Assembly: GCA_951813605.1 (NCBI GenBank)
Contig: OX638379.1
Location: 2,180,471 to 2,244,470 of the forward strand
DNA: 64,000 nt
Reading direction: 5' to 3'
DNA from: an uncultured Bryobacterales bacterium
GTDB lineage: Bacteria > Acidobacteriota > Terriglobia > Bryobacterales > UBA6623
The notes below the pieces were generated by a model. That model saw nothing but the letters and a program-made list of their open reading frames with translations. It had not been told where the DNA came from and did not search any database. Each line of letters begins with the position of its first letter. The stretch's first letter is position 1. Below are positions 1 through 10,037 of the stretch, piece after piece. The position numbers and the translations under genes were made by a program.

Positions 1-852
1 GCGCCGGAATCCGACCGCCGGCTTGCCCTGGCGCGCTGGATCGCGTCGGACAAGAACGCATTGACCGCCCGAGTGATCGTCAATCGCGTCTGGATGCATC
101 ACTTCGGCCGCCCCTTGGTGCGCAACCCCAGCGATTTCGGCGTCAACGGGGGGGAGCCGACTCACCCGGAATTGCTCGACTGGCTGGCCGCCCGACTGGT
201 CGGGACGCACGGATGGCGCCTGAAGCCGCTGCACAAGGAAATCGTGCTGTCCGCCGCTTACCGGCAGTCCAGCCGCTTCGACGAGACGCTGGCGACGGTG
301 GACACCGACGGGGCATTTCTTTGGAGATTCACGCCGAGACGCCTCGGCGCCGAAGAGTTGCGGGACGCGATTCTGTCGACGAGCGGCAATCTGGACCGCG
401 GGATGGGCGGGCCGGGCTTTCGTCTGTACCGGTACACGGTCGACAATGTCGCAACCTACTACCCGCTCGAAGAATTCTCGAGAGACACCCACCGACGGTC
501 GGTGTACCACCAGCACGCACGCTCTGTAAAGCCGGAGTTGCTCGGCGAATTCGACTGTCCGGACAGCTCCCTGCCGGCCCCTAGGCGGATTTCTACGACC
601 TCGCCGCTGCAGGCGTTGACATTGCTGAACAGTGCATTCGTGCTGGATCAGGCGAATGCGTTTGCAGAGCGCATTCGTAGGGTTGCCGGGAATGATCGAC
701 GGAGAGATGTCTCGGTCGCTTGGCAGGTGGCGTTCGCGCGGAAACCTACGGACGAAGAAGCAGAGAGGGCGGAGGCTTTCATGAAGGACCATGGCCTCGA
801 GGCTTTGGCGAGGGCAATTCTGAATTCAAACGAATTCCTGTACGTCTTCTAA
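1..852 (+). CDS. DUF1553 (PSD1-type) protein, C-terminal part, cut by the window start
   Basis: The reading frame is open from base 1, so only the C-terminal ~283 residues are present. Recognisable DUF1553 blocks are ALARWIASDKN, the VIVNRVWMHHFGR segment and NPSDFGVNG, followed by HPELLDWLA and the late SPLQALTLLNSAFVLDQA block. These proteins normally carry an N-terminal DUF1549 and sometimes a cytochrome-like PSD1 domain; those would lie upstream of the window. They are exported proteins of Planctomycetes and Acidobacteria with no proven reaction. The gene is followed by a DUF1501 gene on the same strand, the usual partner, but with an unusually long gap of about 400 bases instead of a tight operon. 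Confidence 0.9.
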   Translation, partial: APESDRRLALARWIASDKNALTARVIVNRVWMHHFGRPLVRNPSDFGVNGGEPTHPELLDWLAARLVGTHGWRLKPLHKEIVLSAAYRQSSRFDETLATVDTDGAFLWRFTPRRLGAEELRDAILSTSGNLDRGMGGPGFRLYRYTVDNVATYYPLEEFSRDTHRRSVYHQHARSVKPELLGEFDCPDSSLPAPRRISTTSPLQALTLLNSAFVLDQANAFAERIRRVAGNDRRRDVSVAWQVAFARKPTDEEAERAEAFMKDHGLEALARAILNSNEFLYVF

Positions 853-1260
853 GGCGCCAGGAGCGAAGCCCGGGGTCACAACATGACAAGTTGTCGGGTT
901 CCAATCGCAGCACAAGTGAATCCCTCAGTCACCGTCGCCTAGCGCAACCGCGAACGAAGGGTCTCCCGAATTTCCGCCAATGCATAGCCATTCCCCGGTT
1001 GAGGCCCCGATCCATTCACCGCCTCCATGACTCTGTATCAACACGACGGTCAGTGAACTGCAGCCGCAGAGAGCCCATGAGGCAGCCTGCAGACCGCCCG
1101 ACTTCGGCACGCAGGGGCGCCATGGAAAGGGATTGGATCGTGAAGGAGGTTCTCGCCTGCACCAGGTGGAGCCCGGCTCGCGGTACCGGCATGCAATTCA
1201 CTGGAACGGTGGCAGCTCAAGCATGTGGTTTACTTGAATCGTCTGGGCGGAACCCGCCAA
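853..1260. other. Intergenic, nothing recognised
   Basis: No frame in this stretch has convincing coding character and no tRNA or clear terminator was seen. DUF1553 and DUF1501 genes usually abut, so this spacer may be the residue of a deleted or decayed segment. Confidence 0.4.
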
Positions 1261-2667
1261 ATGATATTGCACCCGTCGCGGAGAGAGTTGCTAGGGGACT
1301 TCGTCACGGGACTTCAAGGCGTTGCACTCGCTTCCCTTCTCCCTACGATCACTCCAGCCGCGAATAATGGGACTCATTTCGCGCCGAAGGCTAAGCGGGT
1401 TTTGCAAATTTTCTGCCCCGGCGCGGCATCCCACATTGACCTTTGGGATTACAAGCCAGAACTGCAAAGGCGTTCCGGAATGCCAGCCCCGGCCGAAATG
1501 GACGCCGTCACGTTCCAAGGCAAGAACGGCGCCCTTATGGGCTCGCCATGGGAATTCATCCCTCGAGGGCAGAGCGGCAAGATGGTCACTGAGCTTCTTC
1601 CCGAACTAGGCAGCTTGGTAGACGAAATCGCCTTCATTCACTCGATGCAGTCAACAACCAACACGCACGGCCCGGCCTGCGTGCTGCTCAATACGGGCTT
1701 CGTCCTTGAAGGATTCCCTTCGTCAGGATCATGGGTAAGCTACGCGCTTGGGTCAGCGAACAACAACCTCCCGACCTACGTCGCGATCCCGGACATCCGA
1801 GGGATCCCGCCGGCTGGCCCGGCCAACTGGGGGTCTGGATTCCTTCCCGCCGAGCATCAGGCCATCGTGTTCAACGCACAGGAGCCGATTCGAAACCTAG
1901 AGCGGCCGCCTGGGATCCCGGCCCGCACGGACACGGCCACTCGCGACTTCCTTCGATTCCTGGACAGCAACCACGCTGCCCGCCATCCAGGAGAGCAGGA
2001 ACTCCAGGCACGCATCGCCTCGTACGAGCTAGCCGCCCGAATGCAGCTCTCCGCCCCGGAAGTCACGGACCTGTCGAAGGAGTCCAGGGCGACCCGCGAC
2101 CTCTACGGCGCCGACGACCCGAATCCACTCAAGGCGGCCTACGCTCGGAACTGCCTTCTCGCGCGCCGACTCCTGGAACGTGGCGTGCGCTTCGTCAGCC
2201 TGTTCTGCGCTTCCCGCGCGTCCGGCGTCGACGGCCTCTTGAATTGGGATGCCCACAAGACTCTCAAGGCCGACTACGAGCGACACTGTCCGGTCTTGGA
2301 CCAGCCGACGGCAGGTCTGTTGCGCGACATGCGCTCGCGCGGATTGCTCGACGACACGCTGGTGGTCTGGGCAACCGAGTTTGGACGCATGCCAACTCAC
2401 CAGGAAGGCACCGTGGGACGCGACCACAACCCGAACGCCTTTACCGTCTGGCTCACCGGCGCGGGAATCAGGGGCGGAGTGAGCTACGGATCTACCGATG
2501 AGTTCGGTGGCAAGGCCGTAGAAAACGTCGTCACCGTGCATGACTTCCACGCAACGATGCTGCACTTGCTTGGCCTGGATCACGAGCGGCTGACTTGGTA
2601 CCACAACGGAATCAATCGCCGTCTCACGGACGTACATGGTCACGTGATCCGAGACGTCCTCGCGTGA
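1261..2667 (+). CDS. DUF1501 domain protein (sulfatase-like fold)
   Basis: The protein of ~468 residues begins MILHPSRRELLGDF, a degenerate Tat-like leader common in this family, then has the DUF1501 blocks FCPGAASHIDLWDYKP, GLLDDTLVVWATEFGR and GRDHNPNAFTVWLTGAG, and ends in a conserved DFHATMLHLLGLDHERLT block. DUF1501 proteins belong to the alkaline phosphatase/sulfatase fold and are usually encoded beside DUF1553 proteins, as here. Substrate and reaction are unknown. An in-frame ATG-type start 36 bases upstream is possible, but the chosen ATG gives the family-typical N-terminus. A second, divergent DUF1501 gene is at 34.9-36.3 kb. Confidence 0.88.
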   Translation: MILHPSRRELLGDFVTGLQGVALASLLPTITPAANNGTHFAPKAKRVLQIFCPGAASHIDLWDYKPELQRRSGMPAPAEMDAVTFQGKNGALMGSPWEFIPRGQSGKMVTELLPELGSLVDEIAFIHSMQSTTNTHGPACVLLNTGFVLEGFPSSGSWVSYALGSANNNLPTYVAIPDIRGIPPAGPANWGSGFLPAEHQAIVFNAQEPIRNLERPPGIPARTDTATRDFLRFLDSNHAARHPGEQELQARIASYELAARMQLSAPEVTDLSKESRATRDLYGADDPNPLKAAYARNCLLARRLLERGVRFVSLFCASRASGVDGLLNWDAHKTLKADYERHCPVLDQPTAGLLRDMRSRGLLDDTLVVWATEFGRMPTHQEGTVGRDHNPNAFTVWLTGAGIRGGVSYGSTDEFGGKAVENVVTVHDFHATMLHLLGLDHERLTWYHNGINRRLTDVHGHVIRDVLA

Positions 2668-2871
2668 GAGCCCCGGATTGGAGCGTGGATTCAGGCTCAA
2701 GATTGCGCTCGCAGGGTGCTCGCCTTGGCCTGCCATCAAGGTGCGAGTCGATCCCACTGGTCGGCACTTGAACCGGGGCTTGGACTCGTCCTGGGCAGGG
2801 CCGGCTGAAGCGGCGTGATCGGGTCGGCAAGACAATCGGCCCCGTCTGCCATGCCCTGGCGGTATAACGGA

Positions 2872-4050
2872 ATGATGCTCGATGGTATCCGGGTGCTCGA
2901 CCTGTCCCAGAACATCGCCGGGCCGCAGGCTACCCAGATCTTGGGCGATCTAGGTGCGGATGTAATCAAGGTCGAACCTCCCGGTGGTGACCCGGCGCGC
3001 AAGTGGGGTCCGCCCTTCTGGGGAGGCGACGCCCCGCTTTTCCTAGCCTTCAACCGCAACAAGCGAAGCATAGTGGTTGACCTGAAGTCCGACACGGGCC
3101 GCAAGATCGTCACACGGCTGCTGGCTCGGTCGGATGTGATGGTTCAAGCCTTCCGAAAAGGGGTCATCGAAAAGCTTGGCTTCGGGTACGAGACGGTCAA
3201 GCGGAAGCACCCGAAGCTCATCTACGCGTCGCTTACCGGGTATGGCTCGGAAGGACCTTATGCGGACATTCCCGGATATGACCCTCTCTTGCAAGCCTAC
3301 AGCGGCATCATGTCAATCACTGGTGACCCGGACGGCGCGCCCGCCCGTGTAGGCGGATCAGTGGTGGACATCGGCTCGGGAAACCTCATCGCCCTCGGAA
3401 TCCTCGCAGCACTGCGGAAGCGCGACCTAGAGAGCGTAGGATCGCTCGTCGAGTGCTCCTTGCTCGACACGTCACTGGGGTGGATCGGCTACCACATGAT
3501 GAACTACGTAGTCAGCGGAAAGGTGCCGCAACGAATGGGGACCGGACTGACGATGATCGCCCCTTACGAGGCCTTTCCGACGCAGGACGGCGAGTTGATG
3601 ATCTGCGGGGGGAACGACGGGATTTTTCGTCGGCTGTGCGAAGCATTGAGGATTCCCGAGGCCGCCGACGATCCGAGATTCAATGACAATGCCTCGCGAG
3701 TCGATCACTGCGACGCGTTGCGCGAATTGCTCACGTCGCGGACGAAACAGATGACTACCCGGGACTTGGACCGGCTGCTCAAAGACCACCGAGTGCCCTG
3801 CTCGCCAATCCAAGACATCGCCGAAGTCGTCTCCGATCCGCAGGTGCGGGCCAATCGCATCTTCGAGCCGCAGCCCCACCCGCGAATCCCCGGCTACAGG
3901 GACCTCAAGATGTCAGTTCGTTTCGATGGCGAGCGACCGCCTTTGCGGTCCGTGCCGCCCGTTATTGGCGAGCACACAGACGAGATCCTAGCCGAGATCG
4001 GGTACGACGAAGCCGAAATCCGCGGCTACTCGGAGGCGCTCGTCGGCTAA
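2872..4050 (+). CDS. CaiB/BaiF family (class III) CoA transferase
   Basis: Transfers CoA between carboxylic acids, cytoplasmic. The N-terminus LDGIRVLDLSQNIAGPQA and DLGADVIKVEPPGGDPAR are the family signature; GYGSEGPYADIPGYDPLLQA is the central conserved block; the Asp in SLLDTSLGWI (about residue 198) is at the position of the catalytic Asp. The C-terminal EILAEIGYDEAEI is typical. The length (~393 aa) is normal. The start is one of two adjacent ATGs (2872, 2875), which fit the family N-terminus better than an upstream in-frame start at 2815. The substrate cannot be told from sequence; no acyl-CoA synthetase or dehydrogenase is adjacent. Confidence 0.92.
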   Translation: MMLDGIRVLDLSQNIAGPQATQILGDLGADVIKVEPPGGDPARKWGPPFWGGDAPLFLAFNRNKRSIVVDLKSDTGRKIVTRLLARSDVMVQAFRKGVIEKLGFGYETVKRKHPKLIYASLTGYGSEGPYADIPGYDPLLQAYSGIMSITGDPDGAPARVGGSVVDIGSGNLIALGILAALRKRDLESVGSLVECSLLDTSLGWIGYHMMNYVVSGKVPQRMGTGLTMIAPYEAFPTQDGELMICGGNDGIFRRLCEALRIPEAADDPRFNDNASRVDHCDALRELLTSRTKQMTTRDLDRLLKDHRVPCSPIQDIAEVVSDPQVRANRIFEPQPHPRIPGYRDLKMSVRFDGERPPLRSVPPVIGEHTDEILAEIGYDEAEIRGYSEALVG

Positions 4051-4052
4051 GA

Positions 4053-5660
4053 AAGCGGAAAGCCCTCGACGCGAAGCCCCTCCCGTCAATGGCGCGGTCC
4101 GGGCTCGGCAACAGCCCGGCCGCCTGCCCGAAGCGCGTGGTGTTCGTAAAGCTGAAAGCCTCGAACCGGAACTGTAACGAGTGACCCTCTGTCGGCGTCC
4201 GGAAGCGCTTGCCTGGCATCAACTCCAGCCTCTTGCCGCCGGGCCCGACACAACGTTGCGCCTGCTGTTGCCGAATATGCCAGGTTTGCTGATCACGAAG
4301 GCCGACTGGTCGAACCAGCCCTCGATTGTCGGATTGCTGAGTTTCCCTTCTCCTACGCGATTGCCGCGATTGCTGGTCTGTGTGTTCCGGGGATCGCCCG
4401 GAAAGACGATTTCGAACCGGAACCCGGTCCGCAGCGCCATGATTCCGCCGACTTGCCAGCGGCAGAGGACCGCATCCGCGACGCCGCTCCCGTTCGATCC
4501 GAAGAGGTGGCCGTTGCCAAAGGGCAGTTCCCCGGTGAAGCTGGTCGTCAAGCTCTGCCTCGTGTCAATATTGGCCCTCGACCGCGATGCAAGCGCCGCC
4601 ATAAGGAATCACGAGTTTCTCGCCAGCCGGATTCCCCGCGCGGGTCTGGCCCACCCATCCCATCGTCATTTCGGCAAGGCCGTTGCCAGTGGTTGACCTG
4701 CTGCGGCCGTTATTCGGCTGCTCTGCGGTGAACACACGGTTGAAGAGAAACTGCCCCATAAGAAACCGCATCGCCTCGCGGTAGATGTTCGGACGGCGGA
4801 AGTCGATGCCAATCTTGATGCCGTGCTTCCCCTTCTGCCACAAAATGTTGTCCACGATCTGGATTTTGTCCATCTTGTTGATATTCGGCCAGCAGCAAGG
4901 TGTCTCCAAGTTGTTGTAGCCATTGATGTTGAAGAAGCTGAACCCCTGGTCCAACCCGTCCCCGAAGGTCTCGCCTGGAGCGCCCCCGATGCCGAGCTAC
5001 GCGTTGAGCGGTTCCTGGATCAGGGTGTCGAACCGTCTTGGGAAGCGGGTGAAGCCGAACCGCGCCTCGTTGTGCGCTGGGGAGAGAACGAGTGCGTCCA
5101 ATTGACTGCGAGATTGTCGCCCTTGAGACCCGCAGTCTGACCGACCTGCCCGCCGGCTTCGACCGGCAGCGGGCTTTGGTTCACGCGGAACTGGCACCGG
5201 ATGCTCATGCGGTAAGACACGCGGTCGGAGTCGGAGAAATTGTGATCGACCCGGAAGTCGTATCGGTCCGAGTCCGACGGAGCCCGGAACTAATTGTTGA
5301 AGTTGAATTCCCTGCCCCGGACATCTGGCGATGGATAGCGGCTAAGCAACGGGCTGCTGACCGGATCGAAACGCGATGCAGGCACCGTGTTGTTCGGGAA
5401 CTGCTCGGGATCGCCCCCGCGACCGTGCCCGTTGTCGACATCGGGTCGAAGATCATGTTGAAGTTACGCCTCTCCATGGAGAAGTCCCCTGTCCGGCCCG
5501 GGTACCCGCACCGACCGTCGCGCCGGGCAGGATGCCAACCGAGAGCTGAGCCAGCTCCAGATAGTTGCGCTTGTCGAGCGGCATCTCGTCGATCCTGTTG
5601 CTCACGGGTCGCACCGCACCATATCGCGAAGGTTCAAGCCCGTCAATCCGCGCGAGGCGC
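4053..5660 (-). pseudogene. TonB-dependent receptor (Oar-like, acidobacterial type), decayed
   Basis: Pieces of one acidobacterial outer-membrane receptor follow each other in the right order but in different frames. From the N-terminal side they include EMPLDKRNYLELAQL (the LPLNGRN-like motif), VPASRFDPVSSPLLSRYP, DSDRYDFRVDHNFSDSDR, NEARFGFTRF, GFSFFNINGYNN, DNILWQKGKHGIKIGIDFRR, WQVGGIMALRTGFRF and SLQFRFEAFSFTN. In-frame stops interrupt it at 5290-5292 and 4997-4999, and there are several frameshifts. The large middle of the barrel (normally hundreds of residues between the MGWVG-type and ELPFG-type blocks) is missing at about 4600. The N-terminal carboxypeptidase-like domain is also gone. 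The receptor is not functional. Confidence 0.85.
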
Positions 5661-5813
5661 AAATAGCAGCGACTCGTTCCAAGCGCTGCCGAACAGGGGC
5701 GAGAACAGGATCCGGCTCTTGGAACCGGGAGTGTTTCGTTGCGCGTCCGGTCGCCGGGTTCCACGCCTTGGCCGAGCATCGCCAGAACTCCGGGTGGTTA
5801 GAATAACCACAAG

Positions 5814-8018
5814 TTGATCAAGCGCAGGGAGTTACTGTCTTTAGCCGCCTCCGGGGTGGCCCTGATGGCGTTGCTGGCGCTTTGCTTCTGGCTGACTTCG
5901 CTGAACTTCGGGGACTTCCGCCCGGAGAGCCCGACCGCCACCTTCGTCCTCTGGGCATTGTCGACGTGCGTCGTGATCGGCACGATCGCGCTCGGATTCC
6001 TGCTGTTCCGCAGCCTTCTCAAGCTGTATATCGAGCGAAGGCAGAACAAGCTCGGCTCGCGCATCAAGACCAAGCTCGTTTGCGGCGTGCTCGCGGTCAG
6101 CATCGCGCCCATCGCTCTGAATGTCTACTATTCGGTCACCTTGCTCAATCGCAACTCCGACAAGTGGTTCTCCCAACCGACGGTGGAAGTGCTGAAGAGT
6201 GCCGAGCGGCTGATGAGGGAAGGCCACGACGAGCTCTTGCTTTCCCTTCGGCACCAAGCAGAACGGCTGGCCTCGGCTCCCGATACGGAATCGGTCGCAC
6301 GCTCGGACACCGCGGCTGTTGGATTGCAGGAACTGCTTCGCGAGTCCGGCGCGGACTACTTGGCCGTCCCGGCTGCAAGAAAGGGCGGAACGCCGGTCGA
6401 GGTGATCGCGGAAGGGACTTCGGTACCGGAATCCCTCAGGTCACTCGGTGAAGGCGCGGACGCGGATCGCGCGCACGGCGTCATCGATGGCTGGCTCTAC
6501 GCGACGAAACCGATGCCGTCCGGTACAGGCACGCTCTTGATTGGAAGGGAGATTCCTGCTTCGATCCTCGGTGAGCAGGCTTTCATGCAGGCACAAGTCC
6601 GGGAGTGGCAGCAACTCGAAGCGATGCGTCCGGTGGTCTGGCGGAACAACGCGTACATCCTCGCGCTGATCACCCTCTTCATGCTCTTCGTCGCGGTCTG
6701 GCTCGCGCAATTCGCGGCCAGGCAAATCACTCGTCCGGTCGAGGCGCTGGTCACCGCCACAGGCGAACTGGCCGGGGGGCACCTCGACTATCGAGTCCAA
6801 ACACCCGCATCCGATGAACTCGCTGGGTTGGTTGCGTCGTTCAATAGCATGAGCCAAGCGCTAGAAGGCAAGACCCGCCAGCTCGAGCAAAGCAATCGCG
6901 ACTTGGCGGACGTGAATCGCGAAGTCGAAGAGCGCCGGCAATTCATCAACGCCATCTTGGAGAGCATCACCCCGGCGGTCGTGTCGGTCAACGAGCACCG
7001 AGAGATCCTCAAGTTCAACGAGTCGGCCCGCCAATTCGCCCTGGACCGCCCCGTTTCGCCGCTGCTAGTGGTAACGGATCTCCTGGACGAGCCGGATCGC
7101 CCCGCATTCGAGCACATGTTCAGTACCGCTCGCAGGACTGGAATCTCGACCAGGGAGTTCGAGGTGGAACGCCGGGGCCGGCCGACACACCTGGCGGTCA
7201 CTGTCTCCTCGCTCGAGTCCGGCAAGAGCCATCACGGCTTCGTTGTCGTTCTGGAGGACACAACGGAAATCATGCGGGCGCAACGCTCCGAGGCATGGCA
7301 GGAAGTCGCGCGGCGATTGGCTCACGAGATCAAGAACCCCCTCACGCCGGTCGCCCTGGCCGCGGGTCGCATCGACCGGCTCCTAGAGCGATTCGACCTA
7401 GGCGCGGCCCGCGAGGAGCGAGAGGCCATACGTGACCGCCTAGCTCAGTCCACGCGCACGATCAACCGCGAAGTCCAGTCGCTCAAGTCGCTTGTGGACA
7501 GTTTCTCGGACCTGGCGCGTTTCCCGGCAATCCATCCGGAAGCAACCGACCTCAACGCGCTGGTTCGCGATGCCGTAGGCGTGTTCGACGGGCGGTTACC
7601 CGGCGTTCGCTTGAGCGTGGACGCGGATCCGTCCATTCCTCCCGCCAGGATCGATCCGGAGCCGTTCAAGAGAGTGATCGTCAACCTGATCGACAATGCG
7701 GCCGAGGTGGTCCAAGACTGCTGGGTGAAGGAGATCGTGGTGTCGACGCGGGGCCGAAAGCAGGACAACGTGGTCGAACTGGCCGTCGCGGACTCGGGCC
7801 CCGGAATCTCGCCCGAGAACAAGCAAAAGCTCTTTGTTCCCTACTTCTCGACGAAAGAGCGCGGAACGGGACTGGGGCTTTCGATCGTGAGAAGCATCGT
7901 GCAAGATCACCACGGCGCCATACGGGTTGAGGACAATCATCCCACCGGCTCGCGATTCATTGTTGAAGTTCCGACGGCTCTCGGCCAGACGGCGAAGTTG
8001 CAGGAGGCGGTGGCGTGA
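5814..8018 (+). CDS. NtrY-like membrane sensor histidine kinase
   Basis: Inner-membrane kinase that would phosphorylate the regulator encoded immediately downstream. Three hydrophobic segments lie at about residues 10-30, 43-65 and 88-108, then a periplasmic-size loop and a fourth segment at about 280-300, a HAMP linker, a PAS region (~370-470), the H-box ARRLAHEIKNPLTP with His504, the N-box DNAAEVV (~625), DSGPGI (~661) and GTGLGLSIV (~685). The architecture and the KNPLTP H-box are NtrY-like. The start is TTG; no good ATG precedes the first membrane segment. The stop overlaps the regulator's GTG by four bases, so the two are translationally coupled. The stimulus is unknown. Confidence 0.92.
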   Translation: MIKRRELLSLAASGVALMALLALCFWLTSLNFGDFRPESPTATFVLWALSTCVVIGTIALGFLLFRSLLKLYIERRQNKLGSRIKTKLVCGVLAVSIAPIALNVYYSVTLLNRNSDKWFSQPTVEVLKSAERLMREGHDELLLSLRHQAERLASAPDTESVARSDTAAVGLQELLRESGADYLAVPAARKGGTPVEVIAEGTSVPESLRSLGEGADADRAHGVIDGWLYATKPMPSGTGTLLIGREIPASILGEQAFMQAQVREWQQLEAMRPVVWRNNAYILALITLFMLFVAVWLAQFAARQITRPVEALVTATGELAGGHLDYRVQTPASDELAGLVASFNSMSQALEGKTRQLEQSNRDLADVNREVEERRQFINAILESITPAVVSVNEHREILKFNESARQFALDRPVSPLLVVTDLLDEPDRPAFEHMFSTARRTGISTREFEVERRGRPTHLAVTVSSLESGKSHHGFVVVLEDTTEIMRAQRSEAWQEVARRLAHEIKNPLTPVALAAGRIDRLLERFDLGAAREEREAIRDRLAQSTRTINREVQSLKSLVDSFSDLARFPAIHPEATDLNALVRDAVGVFDGRLPGVRLSVDADPSIPPARIDPEPFKRVIVNLIDNAAEVVQDCWVKEIVVSTRGRKQDNVVELAVADSGPGISPENKQKLFVPYFSTKERGTGLGLSIVRSIVQDHHGAIRVEDNHPTGSRFIVEVPTALGQTAKLQEAVA

Positions 8019-9397
8019 GCTCTGCGAAGACGGGCCGCATCCTGGTGGTCGATGACGAGCCGGGTATTCGCGAGACGCTGACAGGGGTTCTCGAAGACGA
8101 GGGATACGATGTCGAATCCGCCGAGAGCGGGGAGCGTTGCCTGGAAATGCTCGGAAGCCGGACTTTCGCGGTTGTGCTTCTGGACATCTGGCTGCCCGGA
8201 ATCGACGGACTCGAGACCCTGCAGCGCATTTCGGACATCGACGCACCGCAGAGGCCCGTCGTGGTGATGATTTCCGGTCACGGCAATATCGAGAGCGCAG
8301 TCCGGGCGACAAAGCTCGGCGCTCACGATTTCCTCGAAAAGCCGCTGTCGGTGGCCAGGGTCACGCTGGCGGCGCGCAATGCGCTGGAGCGCCGCAACCT
8401 GCTGGTGCAGAACGCGTCTTTGCTTGCCACGGCCGGAGCGACGCACCGAATCCTCGGCAACAGCGTGCCAATGAAGGCCGTCCGGCACCAGATCAAGCTG
8501 ATGGCTCCGACCAACGGGCGCGTGCTGATCTACGGCGAGAGCGGCACCGGCAAGGAGTTGGTCGCGCACGCGATCCACGCCGAGAGCCAGCGTTCGGCAG
8601 GCCGGTTCGTCGAGGTGAATTGCGCCGCCATTCCCGAAGAGTTGATCGAAAGCGTGCTGTTCGGGCATGTCCGCGGCTCCCTGGGGGGAGCCACCAAGGA
8701 CAAGACCGGGAAGCTCCAGCTGGCAGACGGCGGCACATTGTTCCTCGACGAGGTCGGCGACATGAGCCTGAAGACGCAGGCCAAGGTATTGCGCGTAATC
8801 GAGGAGCAGCGTTTCGAACCTGTCGGGTCGGCACGGACCGTGCAAGTGGACGTGCGAGTCATTGCGGCTACGAACAAGCATCTTGAGAACGAGATTTCGA
8901 GCGGTAATTTCCGCGAGGACCTCTTCTACAGGCTGAATGTCGTTCCGTTTCACGTACCGCCCCTGCGCGACCGGTTGGACGACATCCCCGTGCTCGCGCA
9001 GCACTTCCTTGACGAATTCTCCTCGAGCTATGGTCGAAATGCGAAGCGATTGCTGAATTCCGCCGCCGATGCGCTGGTCGCTCAGAGCTGGCCAGGCAAT
9101 GTCCGCGAATTGCGTAACTTGATGGAGCGGATCGTCATTCTTCACGACGGTCGGGAGGTCGGGGCACGGCACATCCCCGTGACGGACCGAGCCGGCCGAA
9201 GGCTCCGCCCCGCCGCCAGCGGGTTTACCAGCCTGAAGGAAGCGAGGGAAGCGTACGAGCGGGAATATGTGAGGCGCACTCTTAAGACAACAAACGGAAA
9301 CGTCACGCGCGCGGCCGAAGCGCTGGGCCTGGAGCGCAGCAACCTGCATCGCAAGATGAGGGCCCTCGGCATCCGCACCGAACCCGCCAGCAAGTAA
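8015..9397 (+). CDS. NtrX-like response regulator with AAA+ domain and degenerate GAFTGA loop
   Basis: Receiver domain with acidic pair DDEPG, phospho-acceptor Asp in VVLLDIWLPG and Lys in FLEKPLS; AAA+ domain with Walker A GESGTGKE (~174-181) and Walker B GGTLFLDEVGD (~242-252); C-terminal Fis-type helix-turn-helix NVTRAAEALGLERSNLHRKM. Where sigma54 activators have GAFTGA, this protein reads GSLGGA (about residues 220-225), so contact with sigma54 is doubtful. NtrX proteins lacking a proper GAFTGA are known in some Alphaproteobacteria and act without sigma54. The gene starts at GTG in a GTGA overlap with the kinase gene, forming a two-gene unit. Confidence 0.92.
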   Translation: MSSAKTGRILVVDDEPGIRETLTGVLEDEGYDVESAESGERCLEMLGSRTFAVVLLDIWLPGIDGLETLQRISDIDAPQRPVVVMISGHGNIESAVRATKLGAHDFLEKPLSVARVTLAARNALERRNLLVQNASLLATAGATHRILGNSVPMKAVRHQIKLMAPTNGRVLIYGESGTGKELVAHAIHAESQRSAGRFVEVNCAAIPEELIESVLFGHVRGSLGGATKDKTGKLQLADGGTLFLDEVGDMSLKTQAKVLRVIEEQRFEPVGSARTVQVDVRVIAATNKHLENEISSGNFREDLFYRLNVVPFHVPPLRDRLDDIPVLAQHFLDEFSSSYGRNAKRLLNSAADALVAQSWPGNVRELRNLMERIVILHDGREVGARHIPVTDRAGRRLRPAASGFTSLKEAREAYEREYVRRTLKTTNGNVTRAAEALGLERSNLHRKMRALGIRTEPASK

Positions 9398-10037
9398 GCC
9401 CGCTCCCAGCCCGCTCGTCGGAGTGCGTTGGCGGAAGCGTGTTTCGCGCTTGCCTAGATGGATTCGCTGGTAACGGCGGGTTTGATCCCTTCGGGCCGAC
9501 CTACACGTCCGGGGAGTCGACAATCAGGTCTTGATCCAGATCACCCGAGGGCGGAAGGAACATCTGCGCCATCGGGGACTTGCAGGAGCGAAGTCTTTCT
9601 AGCAACAGGCAAAGCGGGCCGGTCACGGTCCGCGGGGCTTCAACGAGCAGAATGCCGGTGCTCATCCCGCAAGTCGTCAGCGGTGCCGAGGTTGCCAAGC
9701 GCCACCGGCCCGCCTGCATGCCGAGAATCCCGGGCTTGCGGTCACAGGTTCGGGGTGCCTTCGGTATGGGAGGCGGGCAGGTCCGGTCGCGGGCGTATCG
9801 ATCCGTCCTAGGTCGGAGGGATGGTTCGGTAGACGGTCGCAGCAGGCGCGTGAATCGCGCCGCGAAAACCTGCCCCGCGTAGCGTCCAGAACTCTCCACC
9901 CAGACCGGGCGTTTCCGCCACGCTACGGGCAGATTGAATGCAGAGTTGACGCTCGCGACAGTCGAGCCAGAGCGAAACAGCGATATGTGACAATGAGCGT
10001 TCGAGCCGCCAATTGCCGGGCCAGTTCGGTATTTCGC
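9398..10037. other. Intergenic, no convincing gene
   Basis: About 640 bases between the two-component pair and the MATE gene. A long minus-strand frame runs through it and deep into the MATE gene, but its composition is that of an antisense shadow. A short minus-strand stretch near 9830-9890 reads WTLRGAGFRGAIHAPAATVY and looks locally gene-like. It may be a remnant, but I do not recognise it. Confidence 0.35.

Noticed and set aside
7937..9523. A 528-codon minus-strand frame opposite the NtrX-like gene
   Set aside because: The plus strand encodes a full regulator with all domains; the antisense frame has no family features.
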